From Liolophura sinensis (lineage: Eukaryota; Mollusca; Polyplacophora; Chitonida; Chitonidae), in NCBI RefSeq assembly GCF_032854445.1, contig NC_088295.1:37852510-37916509 (forward strand): a stretch of DNA of 64,000 bases, read 5' to 3'. Every line of letters starts with the position of its first letter. Positions within the stretch are counted from its first letter, which is position 1. This document shows positions 24,233 through 35,644 of this stretch, piece by piece. Made by a program: the position numbers and the translations under genes. A model generated the notes under the pieces. That model made no database searches and was not told where the DNA came from. It saw nothing but the letters and a program-made list of their open reading frames with translations.

Positions 24233-24328
24233 GTCCCCCCGGGTTCTGTCCGGTTTACGCCTACCTCAATGTTAGATGAAATATTACTGAGTATGATGTG
24301 AAGCGCAAATCAAATAAATAAATCCTAT
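24233..24328 (+). mobile_element. SINE family 1, old tail fragment
   Basis: Diverged tail domain: 'gggttctgtccggtttacg', 'tgaaatattactgagtatga' and the closing 'caaataaataaat'. Confidence 0.65.
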
Positions 24329-24599
24329 CCAAGTCCGTCTTCTATATAAACGCCTGCTGCATGCAGTATAGTGGCGTACAGATAGGGCAAAATATACATC
24401 TATAATGTTTATCTCCTGTCCATGTGAAATTTGGGTTGTATGATCGAGACATGCACACGTGAAGGGGACACAAAGTTGTCAATCAACGTCCAATATATGC
24501 CTGGGTTTGACCCGGTATGGTATTGTTGGGGCATGCCTCTCTTGGCGCTCAACAATGAGGTTCTAGCAAGGAAACAGGAGCGGTGGACCCTCTGTCAGG

Positions 24600-24760
24600 C
24601 CTATAATGTGACTTAGTGAGATGCCATGTCTGGTGTCTTAGGCATGGTGCTTCAGTGGCGGCAGCACTTTGGCGACATGGACCCTGACACTAGAAAACAC
24701 AGTATATGTACACTCATCTATAATGACTTTTCGTCGTCAACTGAGTGAATATTTGTTCTG
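24600..24760 (+). mobile_element. SINE family 3 fragment
   Basis: It shares 'agtggcggcagcactttggc' and 'tgacttttcgtcgtcaact' with the body of the copy at 20135-20490, in opposite genomic orientation. Confidence 0.5.
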
Positions 24761-24784
24761 TACGACGTAAATATAGGTAAAGAC

Positions 24785-25210
24785 GTACAGTACAACTGTT
24801 CATGTAGGTGCATTGATAGTAGCAATTTACACGCCCCCTAGCACCATGACTTAAACAGAGTTGGGTAAAAAAAAATCAGTGATATTAATTGCAATTTATT
24901 AGACGTCCCTGGTCTAGAATTACTCAAAATGCACATTTAACATACAATCACATTAAAATAATGCAAAGTAACCAGGCCTCGGGGATGCTGCGTCCACCAG
25001 CAGAATCCCGGTTTATGTAGGAATACAATATAATTAAAGACGATAAGCACAGAGAGTATATCCAGGGCAGCAACGACAGTGTGACAGCTGGCAAATAGTC
25101 ACACGTAACCAGTGAAATAGGGCCTCTTGTCAATTTATTTTTCATTCTAACTGTTCATGTAAATGCATGAATAGTAGCAATTTACACGCCCCCTAGCACC
25201 ATGGCTTTTC
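24785..25210 (+). repeat. Dispersed repeat D, longest copy, bracketed by direct repeats
   Basis: About 65 bp at the left ('aactgttcatgtaggtgcat' to 'cgccccctagcaccatgact') recur at the right end (about 25148-25210). The middle has no coding capacity. Parts recur at 15180-15370 and 27428-27600. Direct bracketing repeats could be terminal repeats of a small element or two tandem units; the class is unknown. Confidence 0.65.
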
Positions 25211-26528
25211 AAAAGCCCCCATACGCATACATGCATACATTTTAATTAGTGACTATACTGGTGCGACACGACAGCAATGACGTCAAGTTAATTCATGCTC
25301 CAACGAACCTGTGATTCAATTCGCCCCACATAATATATCTGCGGTTGTATGTAATAAAACCAAGCAGCCTCGCACCACGTGCGAGTTACTGGTTAAACGA
25401 CAGGATGTTTATAGCTGTCAGAAACCTACACCACGAGAAACTCAAAACTGTCGCCTTCAACGAGTCAGTGCTATAGCCTCCAAATAACTGTCGTGCTGGC
25501 GAATGTATGCCATACCACATTTAGCCATCACAACAGTGGCAAGTCGAAAAAAATTCGCAGTGGTTGGGTGCGAGCACATTTTTTCCTCACAAATTTAAAG
25601 CCCTGCATATACTTTCTTCGAAATGGCTACAGATCGAGAAAAACGTTTAAGGGTATACAGAAACACACCCTTAACTGCGTCGTCTCAAGAAATCTACGAA
25701 TGCGTAAACAGAAAACGCACTATGTAATGTTATACAAAAGCCCTTTGTATTTTGAAGGATTTTGAAATGTCACCTCTGTCACTTTAAAGTACTAAAGTGT
25801 TGCAGGTCTACTTTTTCAAAATAAGCGCGGGTAAGCGCATACACCTATATTTCTATGCAGACGTGTAAGCACAGTGTCAATGTCAACTTACCTTTTGAAA
25901 GATGCCAAAAGTTTGTCGAATTCCAGTAAAGATATACTTGCAGCTCTCATCGGACTGTCTTTTTGCCCAAGCCGTCTTAGTTAAAGGAACTGTAATATTT
26001 TCGATGTGTAGAGAAACCTCGCTGTCGTATATGAGTAGGGGCTAAAGCCCTAATCTAGGACGTCACGATAGCGACTGCCTCCAGCTATATACTATACAGC
26101 TTATATATACGGAATGCAATGGTTGACCTCATTTTAATAGGAAAAGAGAGAGGACGGAGGTATATGGACCGTGAAAGTGTACACGGCTGTCAACGAAGAT
26201 GTCATATTAGGTGTAGAGCCTACCGCACAACTCATTCGTTGGTTTCATCAATCTCCATTTAATAGTACAAAGAAAAAATAAGCTACTCCGATCTGTCATT
26301 CGCCTCTGGCGATTAAAGCTTTATTAAGCACAAAAGAAATTAGGAAAGTTGTATACTGTAAGCCCGTACCATTACGTTCTGTAGATTCTACTAATCTGAC
26401 ACAAACAAAGGAGATGCATACATGTATGTATGCATGGTTACAGTTTCTTATATCAGTCAGTGTGAACAGGTTTAAGACTTTTCTTCGAAAACGAACTGTA
26501 TGCTCGTGCATGTCACTATGTTACAGAC
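25211..26528. other. No gene seen
   Basis: One 90-residue open frame (25493-25765) without splice support or similarity. Otherwise unremarkable. Confidence 0.4.
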
Positions 26529-26880
26529 TTCATTCATTTATTTGATTGATGTTTACTCCACAGTTTGTCATGCACGTATACGATGGCTGTCACATTTATG
26601 AATGGAGGAAGCCGGAGTGCCCCGGGGAAAACCAGTGATCTTTGGCAACTTACTAACAAACTTTTCCACATATGACATACAGATATGCACGCCATTTTGG
26701 TGGGAAATAAGTGGCCATCAACGAACGCAAGACTGTCCAAAGCGTCACACTGGCGTCATTCATAACTTATTACTACCAAGGCCCCAGAGAATTAACATTA
26801 ATATAGAATTAATACCGTTAACAAGGCGGTCATTGATTGTCCATGCCCGAGTTTAAATCCCTGCCTCGTGGGCTCTAGCT
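26529..26880 (-). mobile_element. SINE family 2 copy
   Basis: On the minus strand it ends in a tail domain like that of family 1. Its own signature is 'ccaaagatcactggttttcc' and 'agtttgttagtaagttgcc'. The tRNA-derived head (near 26870) is badly decayed. Confidence 0.6.
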
Positions 26881-27427
26881 TTTGAACACAAACACTTTAA
26901 CATTCAGTCATTCTAGGTCTGGAACCAGGTTACGATCCAGCTGCGACCGAAAAATGCGGAATCGCGGGCAAATCGAAGAAAGAGCTCGCGACTGGTCGCA
27001 AACGATGTGGTTGATCGCCACACCAAAAGCAGTACGCCGCAGGAAAATCGATGGTTGTACATTCAAAACTTCTGAAGATTCCAAATCGTAAGATGTCGCA
27101 TTTACAGTCTTAACACTGTAGTACCACCGGTCACACATGGTCGCACCACCATTAGTAGATGATAGCGGGTCACACAATTACTGACATGATTTGTCGTGCA
27201 ACTGGCCGTGTGTCTCCTGGCTGATGGCGCCATGCGTCCTACGACCTTACTATCGATCAGGAATACGAGCGGTTGCTACAACTGACCGTACGATTGGTCG
27301 CTGGTCTCCACCATCAGTCGTGCGATTACCTACGACAGCTCTTGTCTTCGACCTGTTCCATCGCGCAACCTTGCACGATTACCGTAAGTCGTATGATGAA
27401 ATATGTGTGACCTCATGTCTCTTTACC
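26881..27427. repeat. Sequence rich in TCGTACGA/GTCGTGCGA words
   Basis: GC content rises and short words such as 'gtcgtgcgatt', 'cgtacgattggtcgc' and 'gcgactggtcgcaaacgat' recur in both orientations. Related words reappear at 27640-27790 ('aaatcgtacgactc'). This suggests an old inverted-repeat element, but its ends could not be set. Confidence 0.4.
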
Positions 27428-27600
27428 TCAGGGTTTTATTCTAAGTGTTGGTGTAAATGGTTAAAATAGGAGCAAATTATACGTTCCCTAGGACAATAGC
27501 GTAGGCAGAATTAGGTAAAAAATTGCATTGATGTTAGTTGCAATCTATTATACGCCACTGATCTAGAATTACTCAAAATGCTGTGTTGTAATCACATTTA
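27428..27600 (+). repeat. Dispersed repeat D, partial copy
   Basis: It matches 24790-24960: 'gggttttattcta', 'ttagttgcaatctattat' and 'ctagaattactcaaaatgc'. Substitutions are frequent. Confidence 0.65.
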
Positions 27601-27800
27601 ACAGGCAATCGCAATAAAAAAATAAAAAAAAAATGGGAGTGCTGGTGAAGATCGTAACAATATTGCAGATGTTCGTACCCCAGTGAAATTGCCACCAATC
27701 GCAGTCTCCAGAAATCGTACGACTCGGTGTGACGGAGGCTTTAACCACTCAAACACAGTCCACTCCCGGGTCACCTTCATATGCTTTATAATTTCGCATA

Positions 27801-28640
27801 GTAGATAGCTAAATATTTTCCTTGTGGACACAGCTCTTCTCTTAGAGTCGTGTTCAGCAAAAAGCTTGCTGTTTCTTTTCTAGAAACTGAATGAGTATAC
27901 GTAGTAGTATACAAGTGGTACGCATTAACCTGCATGCATGTACAGAAACCAGTTTTACCACACTTGCAAAAATTTCATTTAAAGTAAGCGCGCACCATCA
28001 GTACATGCATTGCCACTGTTTGTAAATACATTTCATTAATATATACATGTCATATTAGCGGATCGACACGCCACGTGTTCTTTGTCGACACAAACGTGTC
28101 GTTTCGAGTTATATATAGACCTGTAGTATACCGTTCTTGCACAAACATAACAACATTCAAGTTAAATTCAGTTCTGCTATTTTTATTGAATTACTTGCAT
28201 TTATTTCCATTTGTTTATTTACAGTTTTAAGCAGTATATCATGAATGTTTCATTAGTAATATATGACGACGTTTAAGGAAATGCGAAGTAAACAGAGCAG
28301 AGGATAGAGGAACCCACCCCCTCCGATCAGGCGTCTAGTCAACAGGATACAGCACAATGATGTGATAATCCCAGCACTTAATTTGTCCTATTGCGCAGAA
28401 GCCTGTTCCAAGTCAAAAATACCACGCGTGTATAAGCATTGTACATATCTAATAGACACCAGACATCCACAGTAACCCTCCAAGCGTATGTCCGATCATG
28501 CAGCGATACGTACAATGATGCATCCAGCGATATAGGTCCACCTCCAAGAAGGCGTAGAATCCCTTAGCCGATGAAAATTTTGAATGGAAGTGTCAACTCG
28601 CGTCTGCAATGTTTCAGGCTCGAATCCCAGGGCTATTGTC
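27801..28640. other. No gene seen
   Basis: AT-rich, with no exon or repeat I can support. Confidence 0.4.
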
Positions 28641-28765
28641 CTCGAATCTGTTATCCTCAGATCTAGTGTGGTCGGATCTGTTATCCTCATATCTAGTGTG
28701 GTCGGATCTGTTATCCCCAGATCTAGTGTGGTCGGATCTGTTGTCCTCGAATCTGCTATCCTCCA
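28641..28765 (+). repeat. 30-bp minisatellite
   Basis: About four units of 'ggatctgttatcctcagatc' plus 'tagtgtggtc'. The period is a multiple of three, so open frames on both strands run through it and are not counted as genes. Confidence 0.9.
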
Positions 28766-28907
28766 CCCGTGGGAGCAATCCATTTGACATGTAACAATGT
28801 GGAAGGCCATGCCTAGTGCTTTCATGTAAGACTGATCCATTCAATTTATCTAGAGCAACAGTTTTGAGCAGTTTAAGAGGTTAAAGGCTGTGCAACTCAC
28901 TATGTGT

Positions 28908-29390
28908 TGTAAATACGATATCGATCGATACCAATACATACCGATATCGCCGTCTGATATTCGCTCCTACCTGACATCTCGCAACAAGAGAGACTCCAGA
29001 GTTTAACAGATTTGAATAAAACTCATGAAAACTGCCCATTTCCTTACAGGTGCTTCACCTTTGGCCGTGTCATTTGTGTGGACGTTACCGGACGACGTAA
29101 GCAATGCACAATGTGCTGAATGAAATCATCGAATCCCGTAAGACTGCCCTGATTCTTCTGCCTTGCTCGGGCTTAATTACGTCGGCCATTGTTTCATAAT
29201 AAAGTAGAGAGAGCGGACATTTCCATGGACACCAAACAGGAAACACTGTTTTAATTATCGATATCGAAAAGTGAAATATCGATATCAATAAATCGCTGTC
29301 AATTATCGATACCGATAACTAAATTAGCAATACTGATAACTGAATTAGCGATATATAGATAAATTAATTGACGACATCGATAAATATTAT
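28908..29390. repeat. Two clusters of TATCGATA-type palindromes
   Basis: Cluster one (about 28908-28960) and cluster two (about 29254-29390) are packed with 'atcgatatcgat', 'atcgatac' and 'tatcgata' words. The 290 bases between are not repetitive. It may be one element with related ends, or two local expansions. Confidence 0.55.
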
Positions 29391-29969
29391 GTTAAAGCCC
29401 CCTCGCCCCTGACTCGTTACATGTTAATAAAATGCCGAGCTTTACGCGTAATGTATACAATCACGTATGCCTCGGATGACAATGGAGGCTATGGTTAATA
29501 TTACGTTTTGCTTTCCGTCATTTGTCGTGCATGCGTTAAATTCGAATTCATGTGACTAAAGGGAGATAAGTATCTTTCTAAGAACAACAAACTCCAAGCA
29601 GAAGTAGTCGCCCGTTTTCTGCTTTCCTTCCCTTTTTGCCAAAGAAATGACAATCTGTGTTGAAAAATGAATAGTGAGAGGTAGCCGAATTGTAGCTACC
29701 ATCTTCCCCTAAATATTACCTAAAGAAGATGAACGTATGTTTTCGCAAATCAAAAATTTCATAGTGGTATACCACACAGGTGGATTTTCATGGCCAGTCA
29801 TACTGAGCCAAAGTTTTTACATTTTTACATTTAAAAAAAACGTTGCCGTGATGCAAATTTCAGATTCACTATACATTCAAAGGGCAATAGCCTGGATACA
29901 AGACTTCATGTCAACTAAAGTTTTGAAGAATGATATCCTTGATACAAGTTTTCGGGACAAATAACAAGG

Positions 29970-31600
29970 CTGAACATTTAAAGGACGACCCGTATACGAG
30001 ACTTCAGACCCACTGTATATTTAAAGTACGATAGCCATAATGCAAGATGTCCACTATCATGGTAAAGAACGATAGCCATGAAGCAAGATTTCTACTCATG
30101 ATACATTAAAAGGCCGATAGCCTTAATGCAAGATTTCCAGTATATGTTTAAAGAACGATCGTCATGATGCAAGATATCCACTCATGATACATTTATTTGT
30201 TTATTTACTTATTTATTTATTTGATTGGTGTTTTACGCCGTACTCAAGAATATTTCACTTATACGACAGCGACCAGCATTAACGTGAGAGGAAACCGGGG
30301 GAAAACCAACGACCATCCGCAGGTTGATGCCAGACCTTCCCACATACAACCGGAGAAGAAGCCAGCATGAGCTGGACTTGAACTCACAGCGACCGCATTG
30401 GTGAGAGGCTCCTGAGTCATTACGCTCCCCTAGCGCGCTAACCAACTGAGCCACGGAGCCCCACCCCCACCCCAGCCCCATGTTACATTTAAAGAACGAT
30501 AGCGATAATACAAGATTTCCAGTATATGTTTAAAGAACGATCGCCATGATGCAAGATTTCCACTCATGATACATTTAAAGAACGATAGCCACGAAGCAAG
30601 ATTTTCACTCATGATACACTTAAAGAACAATAGCCATAATGCAAGATTTCCACTATTTATGTAAAGAACGGTCACCATAATGCAAAATTCCCACCCATGA
30701 TACATTTAAAGAACGATAGCCATGATGCAAAATTTCCTACCATGATACATTTAAAGAACGATAGCCATGATGCAAGATTTCCACCTATGACACATTTAAA
30801 GAACGATAGCCATGATGTAAGATTTCCTACCATGATACAAGATTTCCTACCTTGATACATTTAAAAAACTGCAGCCTTGAAGCAAGATTTCAACCCATGA
30901 TACATTTATAGAACGATAGCCAGGATGCAAGATTTCAACCCATGATACATTTAAAGAACGATAGCCATGAAGCAAGATTTCCACTCATGATACATTTGAA
31001 GAACGATAGCCATAATGCAAGATTTCCGCTATACACTTAAATAACAATAGCCATAATGCAAGATTTCACTATACATTTAAAGAACGATCGCCATACAGCA
31101 ATATTTCCACTATACATTTAAAGAACGATAAACTATGATACAAGATTTCAACTGTACCTTTAAAGAACGATACCGATATCCTTGATACTATAAATGCAAA
31201 GGACGATGACCTTCAGAGAAAACTTCTTGTTTGAACTTCACGTACATGTATATACATTTAAAGGACGATAACTTTTAAAAAATACATTTAAAGAATGATA
31301 CCCTTGATACTAGACTTCAGGCCGAAAGTACATTTGAAAAACAACAAACAGCACATCGAATAGTTACATTTAAAGAAGAAGGTCCTTAGCTGAACACTTT
31401 AGGCCTACCATATATTAAAAAACGATAGGTGTGGTAAAAGACTTCAGATCTACTGTAGCGGATTGGTGCAACACTTCAGGCCCAACACACATTAAAAACG
31501 ATATCCTTAATAGGGCCTACAATACTTACGGTCCACTTAACATTTAAAGAACAATAGTATTGATAAAGACTTCGAGTAGAAAACAGACTTATAGAATTAG
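29970..31600 (+). repeat. 45-bp minisatellite array, interrupted by a SINE
   Basis: The unit contains 'gatacatttaaagaacgata', 'gccatgatgcaagatttcc' and 'actcat'. There are about 30 units of variable quality, best at 30480-31030 and increasingly decayed towards 31600. The reverse-strand SINE at 30191-30462 splits the array. Confidence 0.93.
30191..30462 (-). mobile_element. SINE family 1, full copy inside a minisatellite
   Basis: A complete reverse-strand element with the head at the right ('ggctccgtggctcagttggt' on the minus strand). It sits between two array units ('tgatacattta' left, 'tgttacattta' right), so a target-site duplication cannot be told from the array itself. Confidence 0.93.
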
Positions 31601-32130
31601 GCACTTTTGTAATGATAAAAAAAAATTCATGCAAACTTAACTCTTAAAGAACATTAGCCTCTGAATAAGACGCATGTCCATTTAAGAGGCAATTACTAAT
31701 CTTGATGAACAATTTCAGCTCCATAATACATTTAAAGGAAAAGACCACTAAAATTTAAGATGATTATCACAACGAAAAAATAAAATAAAAACTACATCTA
31801 AAAATATGTCAATGTTATGGTATCATTTTAACAGCGGCATTAAGGATTATGACATCTCATCCATTTTCTCTCGGTACATCGGGACCGTTCTGCGCTTACC
31901 TCAAGTATCGCAGATATCATAAAGCCCTGTATAGGATTCACATATTACGATCTATTCATTTTGGTGGAAGAAAATAACAGAAAAATACAAACAGAAAAAA
32001 ACGTAAGGTATTTTCAGGCATAGTTTGGTTATAGTTCTTTTCGCTTAGCAAAATGCCTGATCCACGTGCTCTGGACATTTTCAAGGGAATATGTGCAGCA
32101 AAACACACTGGCCTTAATTCGTTTGACAGG
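31601..32130. other. Decayed array edge and unassigned sequence
   Basis: Words such as 'catttaaaggaa' persist to about 31740. After that no repeat is visible. It may contain the 3' untranslated region of the minus-strand exon at 32131-32358. Confidence 0.4.
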
Positions 32131-32358
32131 TTATAGGCCAAAACAGCCCACTCTGACTTGCAGTCTTTCGCCAGAATAATAATAGCAGTCGTTTATTTCT
32201 TTGTCTGCTTCAACGTAAATGTAAACCGTGAGACCACCGGCAACACACGCATGGATCAGGTATGATCCTCGAGAAAATGTTCCAGTTCGCATATTTTTCT
32301 TTCTCTCGTTTGAGATCCAGTAAATAACACACTCATTCCCGCTTCCGTTCCTAATCAC
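32131..32358 (-). CDS. Orphan terminal exon of an unidentified gene
   Basis: After the acceptor 'attatttttcag' on the minus strand, 75 codons stay open to TAA at 32133-32131. The residue mix looks coding (VIRNGSGNECVIYWISNERK, later SYLIHACVAGGLTVYIYVEA) and suggests a compact beta-rich domain end. No upstream exon was found to the right within reach. I do not recognise the family. A chance open frame or a decayed gene is possible. Confidence 0.4.
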   Translation of the reverse strand: MIRNGSGNECVIYWISNERKKNMRTGTFSRGSYLIHACVAGGLTVYIYVEADKEINDCYYYSGERLQVRVGCFGL

Positions 32359-32800
32359 CTGAAAAATAATGTTCAGAAAGTGAATATTTGAACGAATCAA
32401 GGGGTGTTAGAGTGGAGTACAAGTGAAGTTGCCATATCGAAGCAATGCCTATATGCTATACTGACAAGACAATGTTTGCAGTCCAAAATACAATGATGAC
32501 GTAATCACTACAGACTGGAGTCCACGAAGACGTAATTCCACAAAGCTATTTCAGACTATATTATTTTACAGCTTATTTGTTGTCCCTGGATATTCAAATT
32601 TTGACCGTCTTAAAAATGTTATGTTATGTTATGATGAAATCTCAGCTTCCAGTATCCAAAAAGAAACACTGTTAATTATTTCAGGTCAGAAATGGCTTTG
32701 TGGCATCTTGCCCAGACTGCTATATGACAACATGATATTTACAACACTGGCTGGAATGTTGACATTATAATCGTTACAGTATCATTTATGAGCTTCCTTG

Positions 32801-33042
32801 GGCGAGTGAAGAGAAAGCGTAGCATAATGACTCAGGGGCTGTTCACCAATGTGGTTGCTACCCAGCTCAGGAGTTCATTTCCACCGCATGATAGTTTCGT
32901 CTCCGGTCGAACGTTGGAAGGTCTCCCAGCAACTTGCGGATGGTCCTGAGTTTCCTCTGGGTTTACTCTGTCCGGTTTCCTCCCACCAGAATGCTCGCCG
33001 TGGTCGAATAAGTGAAACATTCTTGAGTACGGCGTAAAACTT
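32801..33042 (+). mobile_element. SINE family 1, copy with diverged head
   Basis: From 'gcgtagcataatgactcagg' the element is followed to 'cttgagtacggcgtaaaac'. The A-rich tail is lost. A tandem array begins directly after it. Confidence 0.85.
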
Positions 33043-33049
33043 ACAATAT

Positions 33050-33790
33050 AGATTACCAAGGAATCGTGATGCCTACAATACTGGTTGCCATGACAGCGTA
33101 ATGCCTACAATATACTGGTAGTCATTACAACGTCATACCTACAGTACTGATTGTCATGGCAGCGTAATGCCTACAATATACTGGTAGTTATGACAACGTA
33201 ATACCTACAGTACTGATTGCCATGACAGCCTAATGCCTACAATATACTGGCAGTCATGAGAACGTAGTTCCTACAGTACTGATTGCCATGACAGCCTAAT
33301 GCCTACAATATACTGGCAGTCATGACAAGGTAGTACCTACAGTACTGATTGCCATGACAGCGTAATGCCTACAGTATACTATGAAAGGATATACAGTGTT
33401 TACAGCAAGGGCTGCAATGATGACGTAATGCCTACAATACAGATTGCCATGTCATTGTAATGCCTACAGTACTGATTGCCATAAACGTGTAATGCCTACA
33501 GTAATGGCTGCCACGACAACGTAATGCCTACAATACCGGCTGCCAGCACGCCGTACTAACAGTACTGGCTGTTAGGACGGCACGAACTGTCAAGACATCG
33601 TACTACCCACAGTACTAGCTGTTATGACATCGTAATGCCTACAATACCGGCTGCTGTGACGCCGTAATAATGGTACTGGCTGTTATGACATCGTAATGCC
33701 TACAGTACTAGCGGCCATGACATCATACTGTCTACAGTGCTGGCTGTCATGAAATCATAATGCCCACGTTACTAGCTATTATAACAACAG
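33050..33790 (+). repeat. About 33-bp tandem array
   Basis: Units alternate between 'tgacagcgtaatgcctacaa', 'tatactggtagtca' and 'cagtactgattgcca' types, giving a higher-order period of about 66 bp in the first 300 bases. Later units are shorter and more mixed. Confidence 0.9.
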
Positions 33791-33959
33791 CAGATTTACG
33801 ACGCAATTCCAATGACGATCGATATAATCGTTTACAGTAGGTTACTGCAATGACGACATGATGTATGTGCACTTTGTAAATCCAATCACAGAAACGGATA
33901 TGCAGCATGGAAATTGTAGTGATTTAATTGTGGCTATATTTGAATTTGATCGTCTCGAT

Positions 33960-34430
33960 CAGATTTCCATATGCGTTACCTGTGAGTTACAAGATTTCCA
34001 TATGAGTTACCTGTGAGTTACAAGGTGTCCACCTGGATTACCCGTGAGTTACAAGGTTTCTATATGAGTTACCTGTGAGTTACAAGGTTTCCATTTGGTT
34101 ACCTGTGAGTTACAAGGTTTCCATAGGAGTTACCTGTGAGTTACAAGTCCAGCTCATGCTGGGTTCCTCTCCGGCCGTAAGTGGGAAGGTCCTCAGTAAC
34201 CTGCGGATGGTCGTGGCTTTCCCTCGGGCTGTGCCCGGTTTCCACCCACCATAATGCTGACCGCCGTCGTATAAGTGAAATATTTTTGAATACGGCGTAA
34301 AACGCCAATCAAATAAATAAATAAATGTGAGTTACAAGGTTTCCATATGAGTTACCTGTGAGTGACAAGGTTCCCATATAGTTACCTGTGAGTTACAAGG
34401 TTTCCATATGAGTTACCTCTGACAATACAT
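33960..34430 (+). repeat. About 31-bp minisatellite, interrupted by a SINE
   Basis: The unit is 'gagttacctgtgagttacaa' plus 'ggtttccatat'. About six units precede and four follow the SINE at 34136-34326. The unit's 'tgtgagttacaag' resembles 'tgtgagttcaag' inside the SINE. Confidence 0.9.
34136..34326 (+). mobile_element. SINE family 1, copy embedded in the 31-bp array
   Basis: The SINE body begins exactly where the array's 'gtgagttacaag' meets 'tccagctcatgctgg', and runs to 'aaataaataaataaat', after which array units resume at 'gtgagttacaagg'. Confidence 0.92.
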
Positions 34431-34893
34431 ATATATCCTTACCATCATAAAGCTGATTAAGATGTCTACGCTACAATGACCAGGTGCTGGTTATACACAT
34501 TACTGCCACCAGTAGCAAATTTTGAATAGCGCCGAGTTCACTGGGGTTCACTGTGATGAGACAGGAAGAAAACACAATCAATTCATCTCAACCTTTGTCT
34601 CTGATAATACTTAAAATACATGCATTCTCTCTATATCTAGAGTACGTACAACATGATTCTAACCAAAACCTAACACAATTTTATTGATGAATGCTGATTA
34701 AATATTTCTGTGGGAGAACACTGGTGATAAGGCCAAGCGTAAACAAGCCTACCTGGGTCTCACGGGCTCTTAAGTTCAAGCTTGTATATGGGTGGCAGCG
34801 AGAGGTAGAGAGCGACGCTTGCGCTGTGAGGAGTATGGGGTTATACAAGCACAGCTAACATGGATATGTAGGAATGCCAAAATATAGGCCATC
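34431..34893. other. No gene seen
   Basis: Unassigned AT-rich sequence. Confidence 0.4.
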
Positions 34894-35139
34894 ATACTCA
34901 AATATTAATCTGCTAGATTTAACAGAAAGTCTGTTGTCTAAGTGATGCTAGACTGTACTAGTATTCTGTTATTATTACACAATATTCTGTCATATTCAGC
35001 ATAATAACCTGTTATTCTAGTAGATTCGTTAAGTTGAATTTATAGAATATGAGTGCTATATTAAACAAAATAATCTGCTGCAATTACAGAATACATGCTG
35101 GCTTCACTGAGATAGCAGACTTTCTGTTAAATTCGTTGC
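34894..35139. mobile_element. MITE family A copy, right end eroded
   Basis: The left end 'actcaaatattaatctg' and the inner blocks ('aacagaaagtctgttgtct', 'agcagactttctgttaaatt') match the family. The last about 15 bases of the right terminal repeat are gone. Confidence 0.85.
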
Positions 35140-35211
35140 GACGTTGCGAACCTGCTAAACAATATTGGTATATGTATATGCTTATTGCTATCATGGTCAG
35201 TGATGGAAATT

Positions 35212-35409
35212 ATATTTATTTATCTGATTGGTGATTTACGCCGTACTCAAGAATATTTCACTTATACGACTTATGCGAGCAGCATTATGGTGGGGTGGAA
35301 ACCCACGACCATCCGGCAGCATGAGCTGGACTTGAACTCACAGCAATCGCATTGGTGAGAGGCTCCTCGGTGTTTGTGCCATGCTGGCCCCCTCCGCCAC
35401 GGAGGCCCT
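35212..35409 (-). mobile_element. SINE family 1, internally deleted copy
   Basis: Reverse-strand tail, then a deletion between 'aaacccacgaccatccg' and 'gcagcatgagctggac', then a tRNA-like head ending 'cgccacggaggccc'. Confidence 0.88.
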
Positions 35410-35644
35410 TTGAAATTATATCCACTCGATATGTGCTCAATGAAACGTACATATGTATATAGCACCATCGCCTAGGCAGCGATATTGGGATAGTAGCCCC
35501 CTGGGATGGATGTCTTATCACGATTCTATGTATAAATGATTTCATAATGGTGTATAGGTTTCAAGTTAGAATTCTATATAATGATGTTACACAATACACC
35601 ATCTGTATACGGTCATATTTCACCAGTATGGCCTATACAGGCAT

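Noticed and set aside
28496..28844. Open frames on both strands of 60-114 codons
   Set aside because: They run through the 30-bp minisatellite, which keeps frame artificially.
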